Shown: piece after piece, positions 54,790-62,645 of the stretch
How positions within the stretch are numbered: the stretch's first letter is position 1
Layout: each line of letters opens with the position of its first letter
Assembly (NCBI RefSeq): GCF_003002815.1
Contig: NZ_PVTF01000001.1
Location: forward strand, 558,001 to 622,000
Direction of reading: 5' to 3'
DNA from: Umezawaea tangerina
GTDB taxonomy: Bacteria; Actinomycetota; Actinomycetes; Mycobacteriales; Pseudonocardiaceae
DNA: 64,000 nucleotides
Position numbers and translations under genes: made by a program
Notes under the pieces: generated by a model
Databases searched by the model: none
What the model saw: only the letters and a program-made list of their open reading frames with translations
Told to the model about the DNA's origin: nothing

Positions 54790-55830
54790 TCACAAGTACC
54801 GCGACTCGTCGAACTCCTCCCCCGACGCCGACCTCCCCAGGTCCCGCCCCAGCTCCGTCAACTCATCCACCAGCTCCAGCCCGACGAGCCAATCCCTTGG
54901 CAGCACAGCGGTTCCGTGCAGAGCTCCCAGGATGTTCCCGGTCAACGCCGCCGTCGCGTCACTGCCGCCGGAGTGGTTCGCCGCGGCTCGCAGCGCGTCC
55001 ACGAACTCGGACTTGCGCGGGTAGACCAGGACTGTGTGGACGGCTATCGCCAGCGCCTCGGGCCCGGTCCACCCGCTGCCGAGCCGGTCGACCCGCACCG
55101 AGTCCAGGCCCAGTTCGCGGTGTTCCTCGGCGAACACGACGGCCCGGTTCAGCGCGTTCGCGGTGTACGGGTCGTCGCGCAGCACCCGGCCGATCACCTG
55201 GTCCACCGCTTCGCGCACCGGGCGGCCGCGCACCGCGAGCAGGTGGATCAGCAGCGCCATAGCGCCGCCGGACACCCACCCGCCGGTGCCGCCGTGGGTC
55301 AGCGCGGCGAACCGGCAGCCCAGGTCGTAGGCGATGGCCGCGCTCGGCGCGAACCCGGCGGGCGCGGTGCGGGTGACCCCGTTGCAGCCCGACGACTCGT
55401 TGTGCGGTGCCTCAGGTGTCGGCGGCACGTCCGCGGCCAGCGCCCGCAGGCACGTCAGGCCGGGGGAGCGGCTGGAGTACAGCCGCTCGTTGGCCAGCAG
55501 CCCGACCGCTCCGGGTTCGGGCGCGGCGATCTGCTGGGTGACCAGCCACCGCCGGTAGCTGTGCCAGACGGTCTCGATGGGCTCCCAGGCGCCGGTCTTG
55601 CGACCGTGCACGTACGCCCGCAGGTACCCGTCCGCGGTGAACAGGGTGAGCTGCGTGTCGTCGGTGACCAGGGCGGGCCGGGGTGGCGCGATCACGCCCT
55701 CCGGGCCGTGGTCGCGCTGGATGTCGGCCCAGCCCAGGTACTGCACCGGTGCGCCCAACGCGTCGCCGAGCGCACCTCCGAGCAGGCACGCGGCTCCACG
55801 GTCGACCACCGCCAAAGGGTCGCGCGGCAC
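54790..55830 (-). CDS. ADP-ribosylglycohydrolase family protein
   Basis: Removes ADP-ribose from proteins or small molecules; 346 residues. DraG-type metal sites are visible: LGGALGDALGAPVQ at the start, VTDDTQLTLFTADGYL near 57, GGWVSGGAMALLIHLLAV and the C-terminal NHSGGSDATAALTGNILGALHG. No ADP-ribosyltransferase (DraT or toxin) is adjacent. ATG 55830 is about 160 bases from the divergent regulator gene. Substrate unknown. Confidence 0.9.
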   Translation of the reverse strand: MPRDPLAVVDRGAACLLGGALGDALGAPVQYLGWADIQRDHGPEGVIAPPRPALVTDDTQLTLFTADGYLRAYVHGRKTGAWEPIETVWHSYRRWLVTQQIAAPEPGAVGLLANERLYSSRSPGLTCLRALAADVPPTPEAPHNESSGCNGVTRTAPAGFAPSAAIAYDLGCRFAALTHGGTGGWVSGGAMALLIHLLAVRGRPVREAVDQVIGRVLRDDPYTANALNRAVVFAEEHRELGLDSVRVDRLGSGWTGPEALAIAVHTVLVYPRKSEFVDALRAAANHSGGSDATAALTGNILGALHGTAVLPRDWLVGLELVDELTELGRDLGRSASGEEFDESRYL

Positions 55831-55996
55831 ATGCCCTCCTGCTTTGCCGGTCGTGAGTCCAGAACCCTAGTCGTCCCGGCGCCGATCGTTGATCGCGACG
55901 GGCGTTCCCGAACCAAGTTCGTCCGGCAGGTATCTGACGCAGGCGTGGCGACACCTGACCCAGTGACCGGTCGAACACGGAACGCGGGAGGTGGGC

Positions 55997-58816
55997 ATGG
56001 CTGAGGGCGACCACGGCGCACCCGGCGCCCGCGGCCGGACCGGTCTGGAGTTCGGCGTGCTCGGCCCGCTGCAGGTGCTCGCCGACGGTCGTCCCGTGGT
56101 CCTCGGGCGCAAGGGGATGCGCGGGCTGCTCGCCATGCTCGTGCTGGACGCGAACCGGGTCGTGCCCATCGACGAGATCGTCGACCGGATCTGGGCCGAG
56201 GACCCGCCCGCGACCGCCCGCACGATCGTGCACGGGTACGTGTCGAAGCTCCGCAAGCTGCTGGAGGAGGCCGACCCGACCGGGTCCGCCTCGATCCTGA
56301 CCAGCCCGCCCGGCTACCAGCTGGAGATCGACCCGTGGCGCCTGGACCTGCACCGGGCCCGTCAGCTGATCTCCTCGGCGCGGGGCAAGCCCGCCGCGAT
56401 GCGGGCCGGTCTGCTGCGCGAGGCCCTGGGCCTGTGGCGCGGCCAGGTGCTCGCCGACGTGCCCGGCAACCCGATCACCACCGACCTCGACGAGCTGCGC
56501 ATGTCGGCGTTGGAGGAGCGCATCGAGGCCGAGCTGGAGCTCGGCCGCCACCTGGAGCTGGTCGGCGAGCTGCGCCAGCTGGTCACCGAGTACCCGTTCC
56601 GCGAACGGCTCGTCGCCCACTCCATGCGCGCCCTCTACCGGTCCGGCCAGCGCGCCGACGCCCTGGAGGCCTACCAGCGGTTCCACCGGCGGGCCGTCGA
56701 GGAGCTCGGCATCGACCCCGGCCCCGACCTGCGGCTGCTGCACGAACGGGTGCTGCGCGACGACCCGGTGCTCAGCGACCCCGGCGCCGCCGACCGCCGC
56801 TCCCAGGAGCCGCGCCCCGGCGTGGTCGTCCCGCAGCAGCTGCCCGCCGCGGCCAGCGGGTTCATCGGTCGCGGCGCCGAGCTGGCCTGGCTGGACCGGC
56901 TGTGCGAGCAGCGCGACCTCATGGCGACCACCATCGCGCTGATCGACGGCGCGCCCGGCATCGGCAAGACCGAGCTGGCCGTCACCTGGGGGCACCGGCG
57001 CGCCGAGCTGTTCCCCGGCGGTCTGCTGTTCGCCCCGCTGCACGGCTTCGAGGGCGACCGCAGGCCCGTCGAGCCCACCGAGGTGCTGGCCAGGTTCCTG
57101 CACGCCCTCGGCGTGCCCTCCGACGCCGTGCCCGACGACCTGCCCGACCGGGTCGGCCTCTACCGCTCGCTGCTGGCCCGCCGCCGGGTGCTGGTCGTGC
57201 TCGACGACGCGTGGGACCCCGACCACGTCCGGCTGCTGCTGCCGCCCGGCGCCGGGTCGGTGGTGCTGATCACCAGCAGGCGCAAGCTCGAGGGCCTGGT
57301 CGTGAGCAACAGCGCCCGGCTGCTCACCCTGGGCAGGCTCAGCGAGGCCGAGTCGATCGACCTGGTCGACGAGGTCGTCGGCGAACCGATCTCGAAGTAC
57401 GACCCGGTGTCCGCCGGGATGCTCGTCGAGCTGTGCGGGTACCTGCCGCTGGCGCTGCGCATCGCCGCGGCCCGGCTCGCGATGAGTCCGGAGTGGACGA
57501 TCGACGAGCTGGTAGCCGAGCTGTCCGACGACAGCAACCGGCTCCGGACGCTGGAGCTGCCCGAGATCGGCGTCCGCCGGGCGCTGGAGGTCTCCTACCG
57601 GTCGCTGGCGCCGGAGCTGGCGGGCGCGCTGCGCGCCGCGGGACTCGTGCCGGGGCGCTGGGTCAGCCCGCACGCCGTGGCCGCGATCTGCGACACCGAC
57701 GTGCCCACCGCGGGCTCCCGGCTGTCCGACCTGGCCGACGCGCACCTGCTGGAACAGCCGTGGTCGGGCGGGTTCGTGCTGCACGACCTCGTCCGGCTGT
57801 TCGTGCGCGAGGTGACCGGAGACCCGGCCGCGCGCACGGCGGCGCTCCAGGCGTTGATGGAGCACTACCTGGCCGCGTGCGACCACGCCCGGAGGTTGAT
57901 CAGACCGAGCAAGGACGGCCTGTCCTTCCCGGCGCCGTACTCCTACGACCGGCCCGCCACGTCCGCGGAAGCGCTTTCCTGGTTCGACCGGGAGTGGCCG
58001 AACATAGTGGCCCTGGTGCACGCGGGAGCGGAAACGGGGCTGCACAAGCAAGTCTGGCAGCTGGTGCGGCTGGTCCACACCTACTGCCTGGCCAGGACGG
58101 TCGTGCGCGAATGGGTCGCGCTCGCCGGGTTCGGGCTGGCGTCCGCGCGGGTGAGCGGCGACGAGCTGGGCGAGCTGTTGCTGCTGCACGCGGTGAACGC
58201 GACCAGCGTCCGGTTCGGCATGCTGGCCTCGTCGCTGGCGGACGCGCGCCGAGCGCACCGGATCGCGGTGGGCCTCGGGGACCCGCGGTACCAGGTGCTG
58301 ACGCTGGGACAGCTGGCGAACGCACTGGCGGCGGTGGGCGACCACGAGGAAGCGCTGCTGCGGCACTGGGCGTCGATCGACCTGGCCAAACGCGAAGGGG
58401 ACGTCCTGGGGCAGGCGACCGGGCTGAACAACATCGCCCAGGTCGAACAAGCGCTGGGACGACGGGAAATCGCCGCGGCACACCAGTTCCAGGCGATGGA
58501 GATCTACCACCGCAGCGGGGACGAACGGGCCTACGTGCTCGCGGTGAACAACCTCGCGGAGCTGTACGTGGAACTCGGGCGCCTCGGCGAAGCCGAGGAC
58601 TACGCCCGCCAAGGCGTCGACCTGGCCCACGCGGGGGCGATGCCGTTCGAAGAGGCGTTCGGGCGGCAGGTACTCGGTTCGGTGCTGGCGCGGAGAGCGG
58701 AAATGGTAGCCGCGCAAGCGGAACTCACCGAATCGCTGAGGCTGTTCGAACAGGTGGGATCACCTCGGGCGGTGCTGGTGAGAACGGCCCTGGAGGTCTT
58801 GACCTCCGAGGTTTAG
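55997..58816 (+). CDS. AfsR/SARP-family transcriptional regulator with NB-ARC and TPR domains
   Basis: Large STAND-type regulator, 939 residues. OmpR-like winged helix at about 18-100 (FGVLGPLQVLADGRPVVLG), bacterial transcriptional activation domain to about 255 (PFRERLVAHSMRALYRSGQR), NB-ARC ATPase with Walker A DGAPGIGKTELAV near 318 and Walker B VLVVLDDAWD, then TPR repeats from about 690 to the end (ALLRHWASIDLAKREGDVLG). ATG 55997 has GGGAGG six bases upstream. SARP proteins switch on antibiotic clusters, but no biosynthetic cluster is visible in the window, so its target is elsewhere or of another type. Confidence 0.93.
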   Translation: MAEGDHGAPGARGRTGLEFGVLGPLQVLADGRPVVLGRKGMRGLLAMLVLDANRVVPIDEIVDRIWAEDPPATARTIVHGYVSKLRKLLEEADPTGSASILTSPPGYQLEIDPWRLDLHRARQLISSARGKPAAMRAGLLREALGLWRGQVLADVPGNPITTDLDELRMSALEERIEAELELGRHLELVGELRQLVTEYPFRERLVAHSMRALYRSGQRADALEAYQRFHRRAVEELGIDPGPDLRLLHERVLRDDPVLSDPGAADRRSQEPRPGVVVPQQLPAAASGFIGRGAELAWLDRLCEQRDLMATTIALIDGAPGIGKTELAVTWGHRRAELFPGGLLFAPLHGFEGDRRPVEPTEVLARFLHALGVPSDAVPDDLPDRVGLYRSLLARRRVLVVLDDAWDPDHVRLLLPPGAGSVVLITSRRKLEGLVVSNSARLLTLGRLSEAESIDLVDEVVGEPISKYDPVSAGMLVELCGYLPLALRIAAARLAMSPEWTIDELVAELSDDSNRLRTLELPEIGVRRALEVSYRSLAPELAGALRAAGLVPGRWVSPHAVAAICDTDVPTAGSRLSDLADAHLLEQPWSGGFVLHDLVRLFVREVTGDPAARTAALQALMEHYLAACDHARRLIRPSKDGLSFPAPYSYDRPATSAEALSWFDREWPNIVALVHAGAETGLHKQVWQLVRLVHTYCLARTVVREWVALAGFGLASARVSGDELGELLLLHAVNATSVRFGMLASSLADARRAHRIAVGLGDPRYQVLTLGQLANALAAVGDHEEALLRHWASIDLAKREGDVLGQATGLNNIAQVEQALGRREIAAAHQFQAMEIYHRSGDERAYVLAVNNLAELYVELGRLGEAEDYARQGVDLAHAGAMPFEEAFGRQVLGSVLARRAEMVAAQAELTESLRLFEQVGSPRAVLVRTALEVLTSEV

Positions 58817-58939
58817 CGGGTGTTTAGCGCGACGGGGGCCGGGTCTGGCAACTTGGAGTCGGGCGCTGATCACCTGAGCTGATCAGGGTCCGGGGTGGCA
58901 CTTGAGGGGGGAACTCAAGGGGGGAGCCACCCGCGGTGG

Positions 58940-58983
58940 CCGGCCGGCATTCGGGGGAGAGTGCCGGCCGGTCATCTTTTTTG
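58940..58983 (+). terminator. Rho-independent terminator of the SARP gene
   Basis: A perfect 10-bp stem (CCGGCCGGCA/TGCCGGCCGG) with a 12-base loop followed by 'tcatctttttt'. One of the few hairpins here with a real T-run. Confidence 0.88.
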
Positions 58984-59020
58984 TGGTTCGGGTCTTGGTG
59001 GGGTTCGGTTCCGGCTTGGC

Positions 59021-59321
59021 TCGGCCTTCGGTGAGGCTGGTTCCCGGTGGGCCTTGGGTCCGGTGGAGTCTGGCTCCTGGTTGCGTGGTTCCCGCCTCCG
59101 CGAAGCTCGGCTCTGGCTTAGGTCGGCCTTCGGTGAAGGTTGCTCCCGGTGGGCCTTGGGTCCGGTGGAGTCTGGCTCCCGGTTGAGTCGTTCTCACCCC
59201 CGCGAAGACCGGTCCTCTTAGTCCGGCCTTCGGTGAAGCTTGCTCCTGGTGGGTCCTGGGCCCGGTGGAGTCTGGCTCCCGGTCCCGTTGTTCCCGCCCC
59301 TGGTGAAGCCCGGCCCCCGGC
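59021..59321. repeat. Tandem repeat, about 100-bp unit, three copies
   Basis: 'cggccttcggtga' starts copies at 59021, 59123 and 59222, and 'ccggtggagtctggctcc' recurs in each. The last copy runs into the conserved start of repeat element copy 3 through 'ggtgaagcccggcccccgg'. Similar but shorter 'cgaagcccggcccc' repeats precede element copy 1. Confidence 0.88.
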
Positions 59322-59642
59322 GCGCGATTGTCTCAATGCTCCACCCTGCTTTGTCAAGACGGTGAAGCTGTCTTGACAAAGCAGGGTGGAGCAGGAGGGC
59401 GCTGTGTATCGGGGGCAGGGGTAGGTCTGGCTTCGCCAGCATCGAGCTGCGCTCGACAAGGCATCCTCGGCTTCGCCGTCGGACAGGGCATCCTCGGCTC
59501 CGCCGTCGGACAAGGCATCCTTGGCTTCGCCGTCGGACGGGGCATCCGCGCTTCGCGGCGGACAGGGCATCGGCTGGCGCCGACGAGGCCCCAGGCGCTT
59601 CGCGCCGGATGCGCGTTGGCGGGCTGCGCCCGTCGGGGGTGT
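59304..59642 (+). repeat. Dispersed hairpin repeat element, copy 3
   Basis: Longest copy, same strand as copy 1. The stem is a perfect 24 bp (59337-59360 with 59370-59393) around the 9-base loop GGTGAAGCT. The inner half CTTTGTCAAGA is shared with copy 1; the outer half differs from copy 1 at several positions on both arms. About five 'ggcatcctcggcttcgccgtcggac' type units follow (59459-59587), and the closing 'gcgcgttggcgggctgcgcc' block is intact. Confidence 0.92.
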
Positions 59643-59717
59643 TGTGCTTGCTTTGTGTGGTGTGTTGGTAAAAGGATCTTGTTGCTGCTGTTGGTGTTGC
59701 CGTTGGTGTTGCTTGTA

Positions 59718-60485
59718 TTAGTCGCGGCTGATGGGTAGCAATTCCGGGCGCTTGGGGGCTAGGCCGTCGCCGGTGGATTCGCCGCGTACCAGGCGGCCGA
59801 CCCAGGGCATGACGTGTTCGCGGGCCCATTTGAGGTCGCGGCGGCGTTGGGTCATCCAGTCGGATTCCTGGGCGGGGGGCCAGGGGGTGTTCCAGGGTTC
59901 CGGTGTTGGGAAGCCGAGGACTTCGGCTGCCCGTAGGGCTACGCGGTGGTGGCCTTCGGGGGAGAGGTGGAGTCTGTCCTCGCTCCAGGCTCGCTTGTCC
60001 TGGAGGATCGACATGGCCCAGAGGTCGATCATGTGGCAGTGGTAGCGGTCGGCGACTGACCACAGGTGGGTGTTGTAGATGGCGATCTTGCCGCGCAGCG
60101 AGCGCAGGAGCGGGGTGCTCTTGGTGTCGAAGCCGGTGAAGACGATGACCTCGCTGCCCGCGGCGCGGAGGTCGGCGACGCCGATCTCGTAGACCTCGGC
60201 GAGCGCGTCGGGGTCGGTGCCGGGGGTGAGGATGTCGTTGCCGCCGCCGCAGAAGGCGACGAGCTGGGGTTTCAGGGCGACCGCCAGTGGAAGCTGCTCT
60301 TCGACGATCTCGTGGAGGGTCTTGCCGCGGATCGCGAGGTTGGCGTAGCGGAAACCGTCGCGCTGGGTGGAGATCATCGCGGCCAGGCGGTCGGCCCAGC
60401 CCATGAAGTTGCCGTCCGGACCGGGGTCGTCCATGCCCTCGGTGAAGCTGTCCCCGATCGCCACGAAGCTGTCCAAGTCCTGCAC
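59718..60485 (-). CDS. SGNH/GDSL-family esterase or lipase
   Basis: Hydrolase of 255 residues. Block I is FVAIGDSFTEGMDDP (catalytic Ser), block II has Gly in NLAIRGKT, block III is FCGGGNDIL (Asn), and block V DRLHLSPEGHHRVA has the Asp and His. No signal peptide, so intracellular. ATG 60485 is the only sensible start. A C-terminal extension after residue 205 is Trp/Arg-rich. Substrate unknown. Convergent with the SARP gene. Confidence 0.9.
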   Translation of the reverse strand: MQDLDSFVAIGDSFTEGMDDPGPDGNFMGWADRLAAMISTQRDGFRYANLAIRGKTLHEIVEEQLPLAVALKPQLVAFCGGGNDILTPGTDPDALAEVYEIGVADLRAAGSEVIVFTGFDTKSTPLLRSLRGKIAIYNTHLWSVADRYHCHMIDLWAMSILQDKRAWSEDRLHLSPEGHHRVALRAAEVLGFPTPEPWNTPWPPAQESDWMTQRRRDLKWAREHVMPWVGRLVRGESTGDGLAPKRPELLPISRD

Positions 60486-60779
60486 CTGCGATCCCCTCCC
60501 TCTGCGCGGCCCGTGCCCATCCCCTCAGGGGCCGCGCGAACAGCATGCCTCCAGGTCGTTCGCCGTCGCCACCGAAGGTGATGGAACCGTAGACGCGGGA
60601 CGACGTCGAGGTAAACCGAATTGGCGACGAATGGATTCCCGAACCCCTAGAACTCGTTATCCGCCCGTGTCTTTCCATCACTCTTTCGAGGGACGAGATG
60701 TGTGCATTGGGCGGTTTATCGCAATTCGGCCCCTACCCTTTGCGGTTTCGCAGACCAGTCGATCGCGCCTGGAGAGGCC
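60486..60779. other. Divergent gap between SGNH and small anchored-protein genes
   Basis: 294 bases. The centre (60600-60740) is relatively AT-rich and probably carries both promoters; no clear hexamers or operators were recognised. Confidence 0.5.
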
Positions 60780-61214
60780 GTGCACTTTCGTACACCCCTG
60801 CCCGTCATCTCCGTCGGGGCCGTCGCCGTGATCATGGGCCTCGCGCTCGGGATCGGGTTGGGCGGTTCGGCGGAGCAGCCGCAAGGCGGGAGCGGGAACG
60901 CCGACCCGCGCGGCAGCAACGACCCGGAACGCGGGCAGAGCGGCGGTGACCTGCCGCCGATGGACTTCGAGGGCAGGGTGAGCGGGTCGGCTTCGGCCTC
61001 GGCGCGGGTGTCGAGGACGTCCACGACCACGGGGTCCGCGTCGGCGGGGGCCAAGGAGTCGTCGGTGGCGTCCGAGCCGCGGCGCACCGAGGAGACGACC
61101 AGCGCGGTGGGGCTCACGTCGACGCCGGAGCTGCCCGCGCTGCCGTCGGTGCCGTCGGTCGCGGCGAGCTCGATCGTCGAGACGCCGTCGTCGGCCGCGC
61201 CCAGCAGCTCCTGA
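60780..61214 (+). CDS. Small single-pass Ser/Thr-rich membrane protein (hypothetical)
   Basis: 144 residues from GTG 60780, chosen for its GGAGAGG ribosome site; an ATG at 60702 would add 26 residues. One helix (about 9-28, ISVGAVAVIMGLALGIGLGG) is followed by an extracellular tail of more than 110 residues dominated by Ser, Thr, Gly, Ala and Pro with no recognisable fold. No family recognised. The codon pattern fits a real gene, but low complexity limits confidence. Confidence 0.6.
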   Translation: MHFRTPLPVISVGAVAVIMGLALGIGLGGSAEQPQGGSGNADPRGSNDPERGQSGGDLPPMDFEGRVSGSASASARVSRTSTTTGSASAGAKESSVASEPRRTEETTSAVGLTSTPELPALPSVPSVAASSIVETPSSAAPSSS

Positions 61215-61288
61215 GCACCGGCACGGGGAAGCCCCCGCGGCCCGTCCCAAGTCGGGGGCGAGGGCGAGCCGCGAGGGCTGGTCGGGCC

Positions 61289-61330
61289 CGGTGCGGAGGA
61301 GCGCCGCCGCCGATCGACTCCTCCGCACCG
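61289..61330. repeat. Hairpin 1 of the three-hairpin cassette
   Basis: A perfect 13-bp stem CGGTGCGGAGGAG/CTCCTCCGCACCG with the 16-base loop CGCCGCCGCCGATCGA. Followed by 'gggtctt'. Confidence 0.9.
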
Positions 61331-61469
61331 GGGTCTTCCACCGGTACCCGGTGACCGGTAGCCCTAACCCGCGTCACCACCGCACCGGGAGCTTTGCCTG
61401 CGGTATTCCCGGAAACCCGAAGCGGCGGAGAACCGGTCGACCCGGCGGTGCGCGCACCGGGACCGGGCC

Positions 61470-61511
61470 CGGTGCGGGGTGGCGCCGCCGCCGATCGACC
61501 ACCCCGCACCG
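61470..61511. repeat. Hairpin 2 of the three-hairpin cassette
   Basis: A perfect 13-bp stem CGGTGCGGGGTGG/CCACCCCGCACCG and the same 16-base loop as hairpin 1. Three stem positions differ from hairpin 1 and all are compensated on the other arm. Also followed by 'gggtctt'. Confidence 0.9.
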
Positions 61512-61526
61512 GGGTCTTGGACCGGC

Positions 61527-61559
61527 GCGGGGGAGCGCCGCCGCCGATGACTCCCCCGC
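61527..61559. repeat. Hairpin 3 of the three-hairpin cassette
   Basis: A 9-bp perfect stem GCGGGGGAG/CTCCCCCGC with a 15-base loop CGCCGCCGCCGATGA, one base shorter than the loops of hairpins 1 and 2. It lies 20 bases beyond the stop of the GlcNAc-kinase-like gene (minus strand). Confidence 0.88.
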
Positions 61560-61579
61560 ACCGGTGTCCGTGGGGCCGG

Positions 61580-62593
61580 TCAGCCGCCCGACGCGAGGTC
61601 GAGTGCCTGCTCGGCGGGCTGTTCGGCGTAGGCGGAGCGCAGCCGCAGCTCGGCACCGGGACCGCCGCCGATGGCGTCCAGGCCCAGCAGGGCCGCGCCG
61701 ACCACCGGGGGCAGGTCGACGACGCGGATCCGCGCCATCGGAGCCGTGGCGGACAGGCGGTCGCGCACGGCGCCGACGACGATGTCGCCGGTGCCGGTCA
61801 GCACCCCGCCGCCCAGCACCACGTCCACCGGCTCCTCCAGCAGGTCCAGCCGCCCGAGCGACACCTCGGCCAGCACGATGACCTCCTCGACCAGCCGGTC
61901 CACGACGTCGAGCGCGACCCGGTCACCGGTCGCCGCCACCTCGAACAGCACCCGGCACAGCTCGTGCTCGTCCGCCTCGGCCTCGCCGAAGTGGATCCGC
62001 TCCACGGCGTCCGCCGCGGTCGCGGTGCCGAAGTGCGCGATGACGGCGGGCAGCAGGGCGGTGGGCGTGCCGCGGCCGTCCTCGGCGCGCACGGCCAGCC
62101 ACAGCGCCTCGCTGCCGATGTGCCCGCCGCCGCCCCAGTCGCCGGAGATCCGGCCCAGCGCGGGGAAGCGGTGGGTGCGGCCGTCCGCGGCGACGGCGAC
62201 GCAGTTGATGCCCGCGCCGCACACCACCGCGACCCCGATGCCGTCCGTCGTGCCCGCGCGGAGCAGCGCGAACGTGTCGTTGCCGACGACCGAGGTCCCC
62301 GACCAGCCGTGCCGCTCGATCTCCGCCTGGAGCTCCAGCTCCTCGCGGGGCAGGTCGGCGCCCGCGAGGTAGGCGGCCGTGTGCCTCGCTATCGGCTCGT
62401 CCGGGGACAGCCCAGCCTGCCGGGCCGCCTCGCGGACGAGCCCGTCGAACACCTCCAGGCTGCGCGCCAGGCCGACGTTCTGCGGTGACGCGCCGGGCCC
62501 GCGCACCTGCGCGAGCACCTGCCCGTCCGCGTCGACCAGCAACACGGCTGTCTTGCTGTTCCCGCCGTCGATGGCGAGCACCCGGTCGGTCAT
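61580..62593 (-). CDS. BadF/BadG/BcrA/BcrD ATPase-type N-acetylglucosamine kinase-like protein
   Basis: ASKHA-fold sugar kinase of 337 residues. Phosphate-1 motif LAIDGGNSKTAVLLVD at the N terminus, central VVGNDTFALLRAG, then VVCGAGINCVAV and the adenosine-site DVVLGGGVLTG near 255. Bacterial homologues phosphorylate GlcNAc, glucosamine or related sugars. It is the last gene of an operon with a GH4 glycosidase and an ABC sugar permease, so the sugar released by GH4 or imported by the transporter is the likely substrate. Confidence 0.87.
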   Translation of the reverse strand: MTDRVLAIDGGNSKTAVLLVDADGQVLAQVRGPGASPQNVGLARSLEVFDGLVREAARQAGLSPDEPIARHTAAYLAGADLPREELELQAEIERHGWSGTSVVGNDTFALLRAGTTDGIGVAVVCGAGINCVAVAADGRTHRFPALGRISGDWGGGGHIGSEALWLAVRAEDGRGTPTALLPAVIAHFGTATAADAVERIHFGEAEADEHELCRVLFEVAATGDRVALDVVDRLVEEVIVLAEVSLGRLDLLEEPVDVVLGGGVLTGTGDIVVGAVRDRLSATAPMARIRVVDLPPVVGAALLGLDAIGGGPGAELRLRSAYAEQPAEQALDLASGG

Positions 62594-62645
62594 GCTTGCG
62601 AGCTCCTCGTGGGCCGGTGGCTGATCAAGGACGAGCGGACCCCGG

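Larger units (their letters stand above)
58817..59717. other. Gap between convergent SARP and SGNH genes
   Basis: 901 bases, no supported gene. In order: a nested hairpin (58893-58932), a strong terminator (58940-58983), tandem repeats of about 100 bp (59021-59321), and repeat element copy 3 (59304-59642). Confidence 0.8.
61215..61579. other. Gap between convergent genes with three related hairpins
   Basis: 365 bases, no supported gene. Carries three hairpins with near-identical loops (61289-61330, 61470-61511, 61527-61559) and a smaller GC-rich hairpin around 61225-61255. Confidence 0.8.

Noticed and set aside
55412-58717. 1101-residue minus-strand frame opposite the SARP gene
   Set aside because: Mirror frame of a well-supported regulator and also overlaps the ADP-ribosylglycohydrolase gene in another frame; low complexity.
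55997-58816. Pathway regulator of an adjacent antibiotic cluster
   Set aside because: The SARP domains are real, but no PKS, NRPS, terpene, RiPP-maturation or other biosynthetic genes are nearby.
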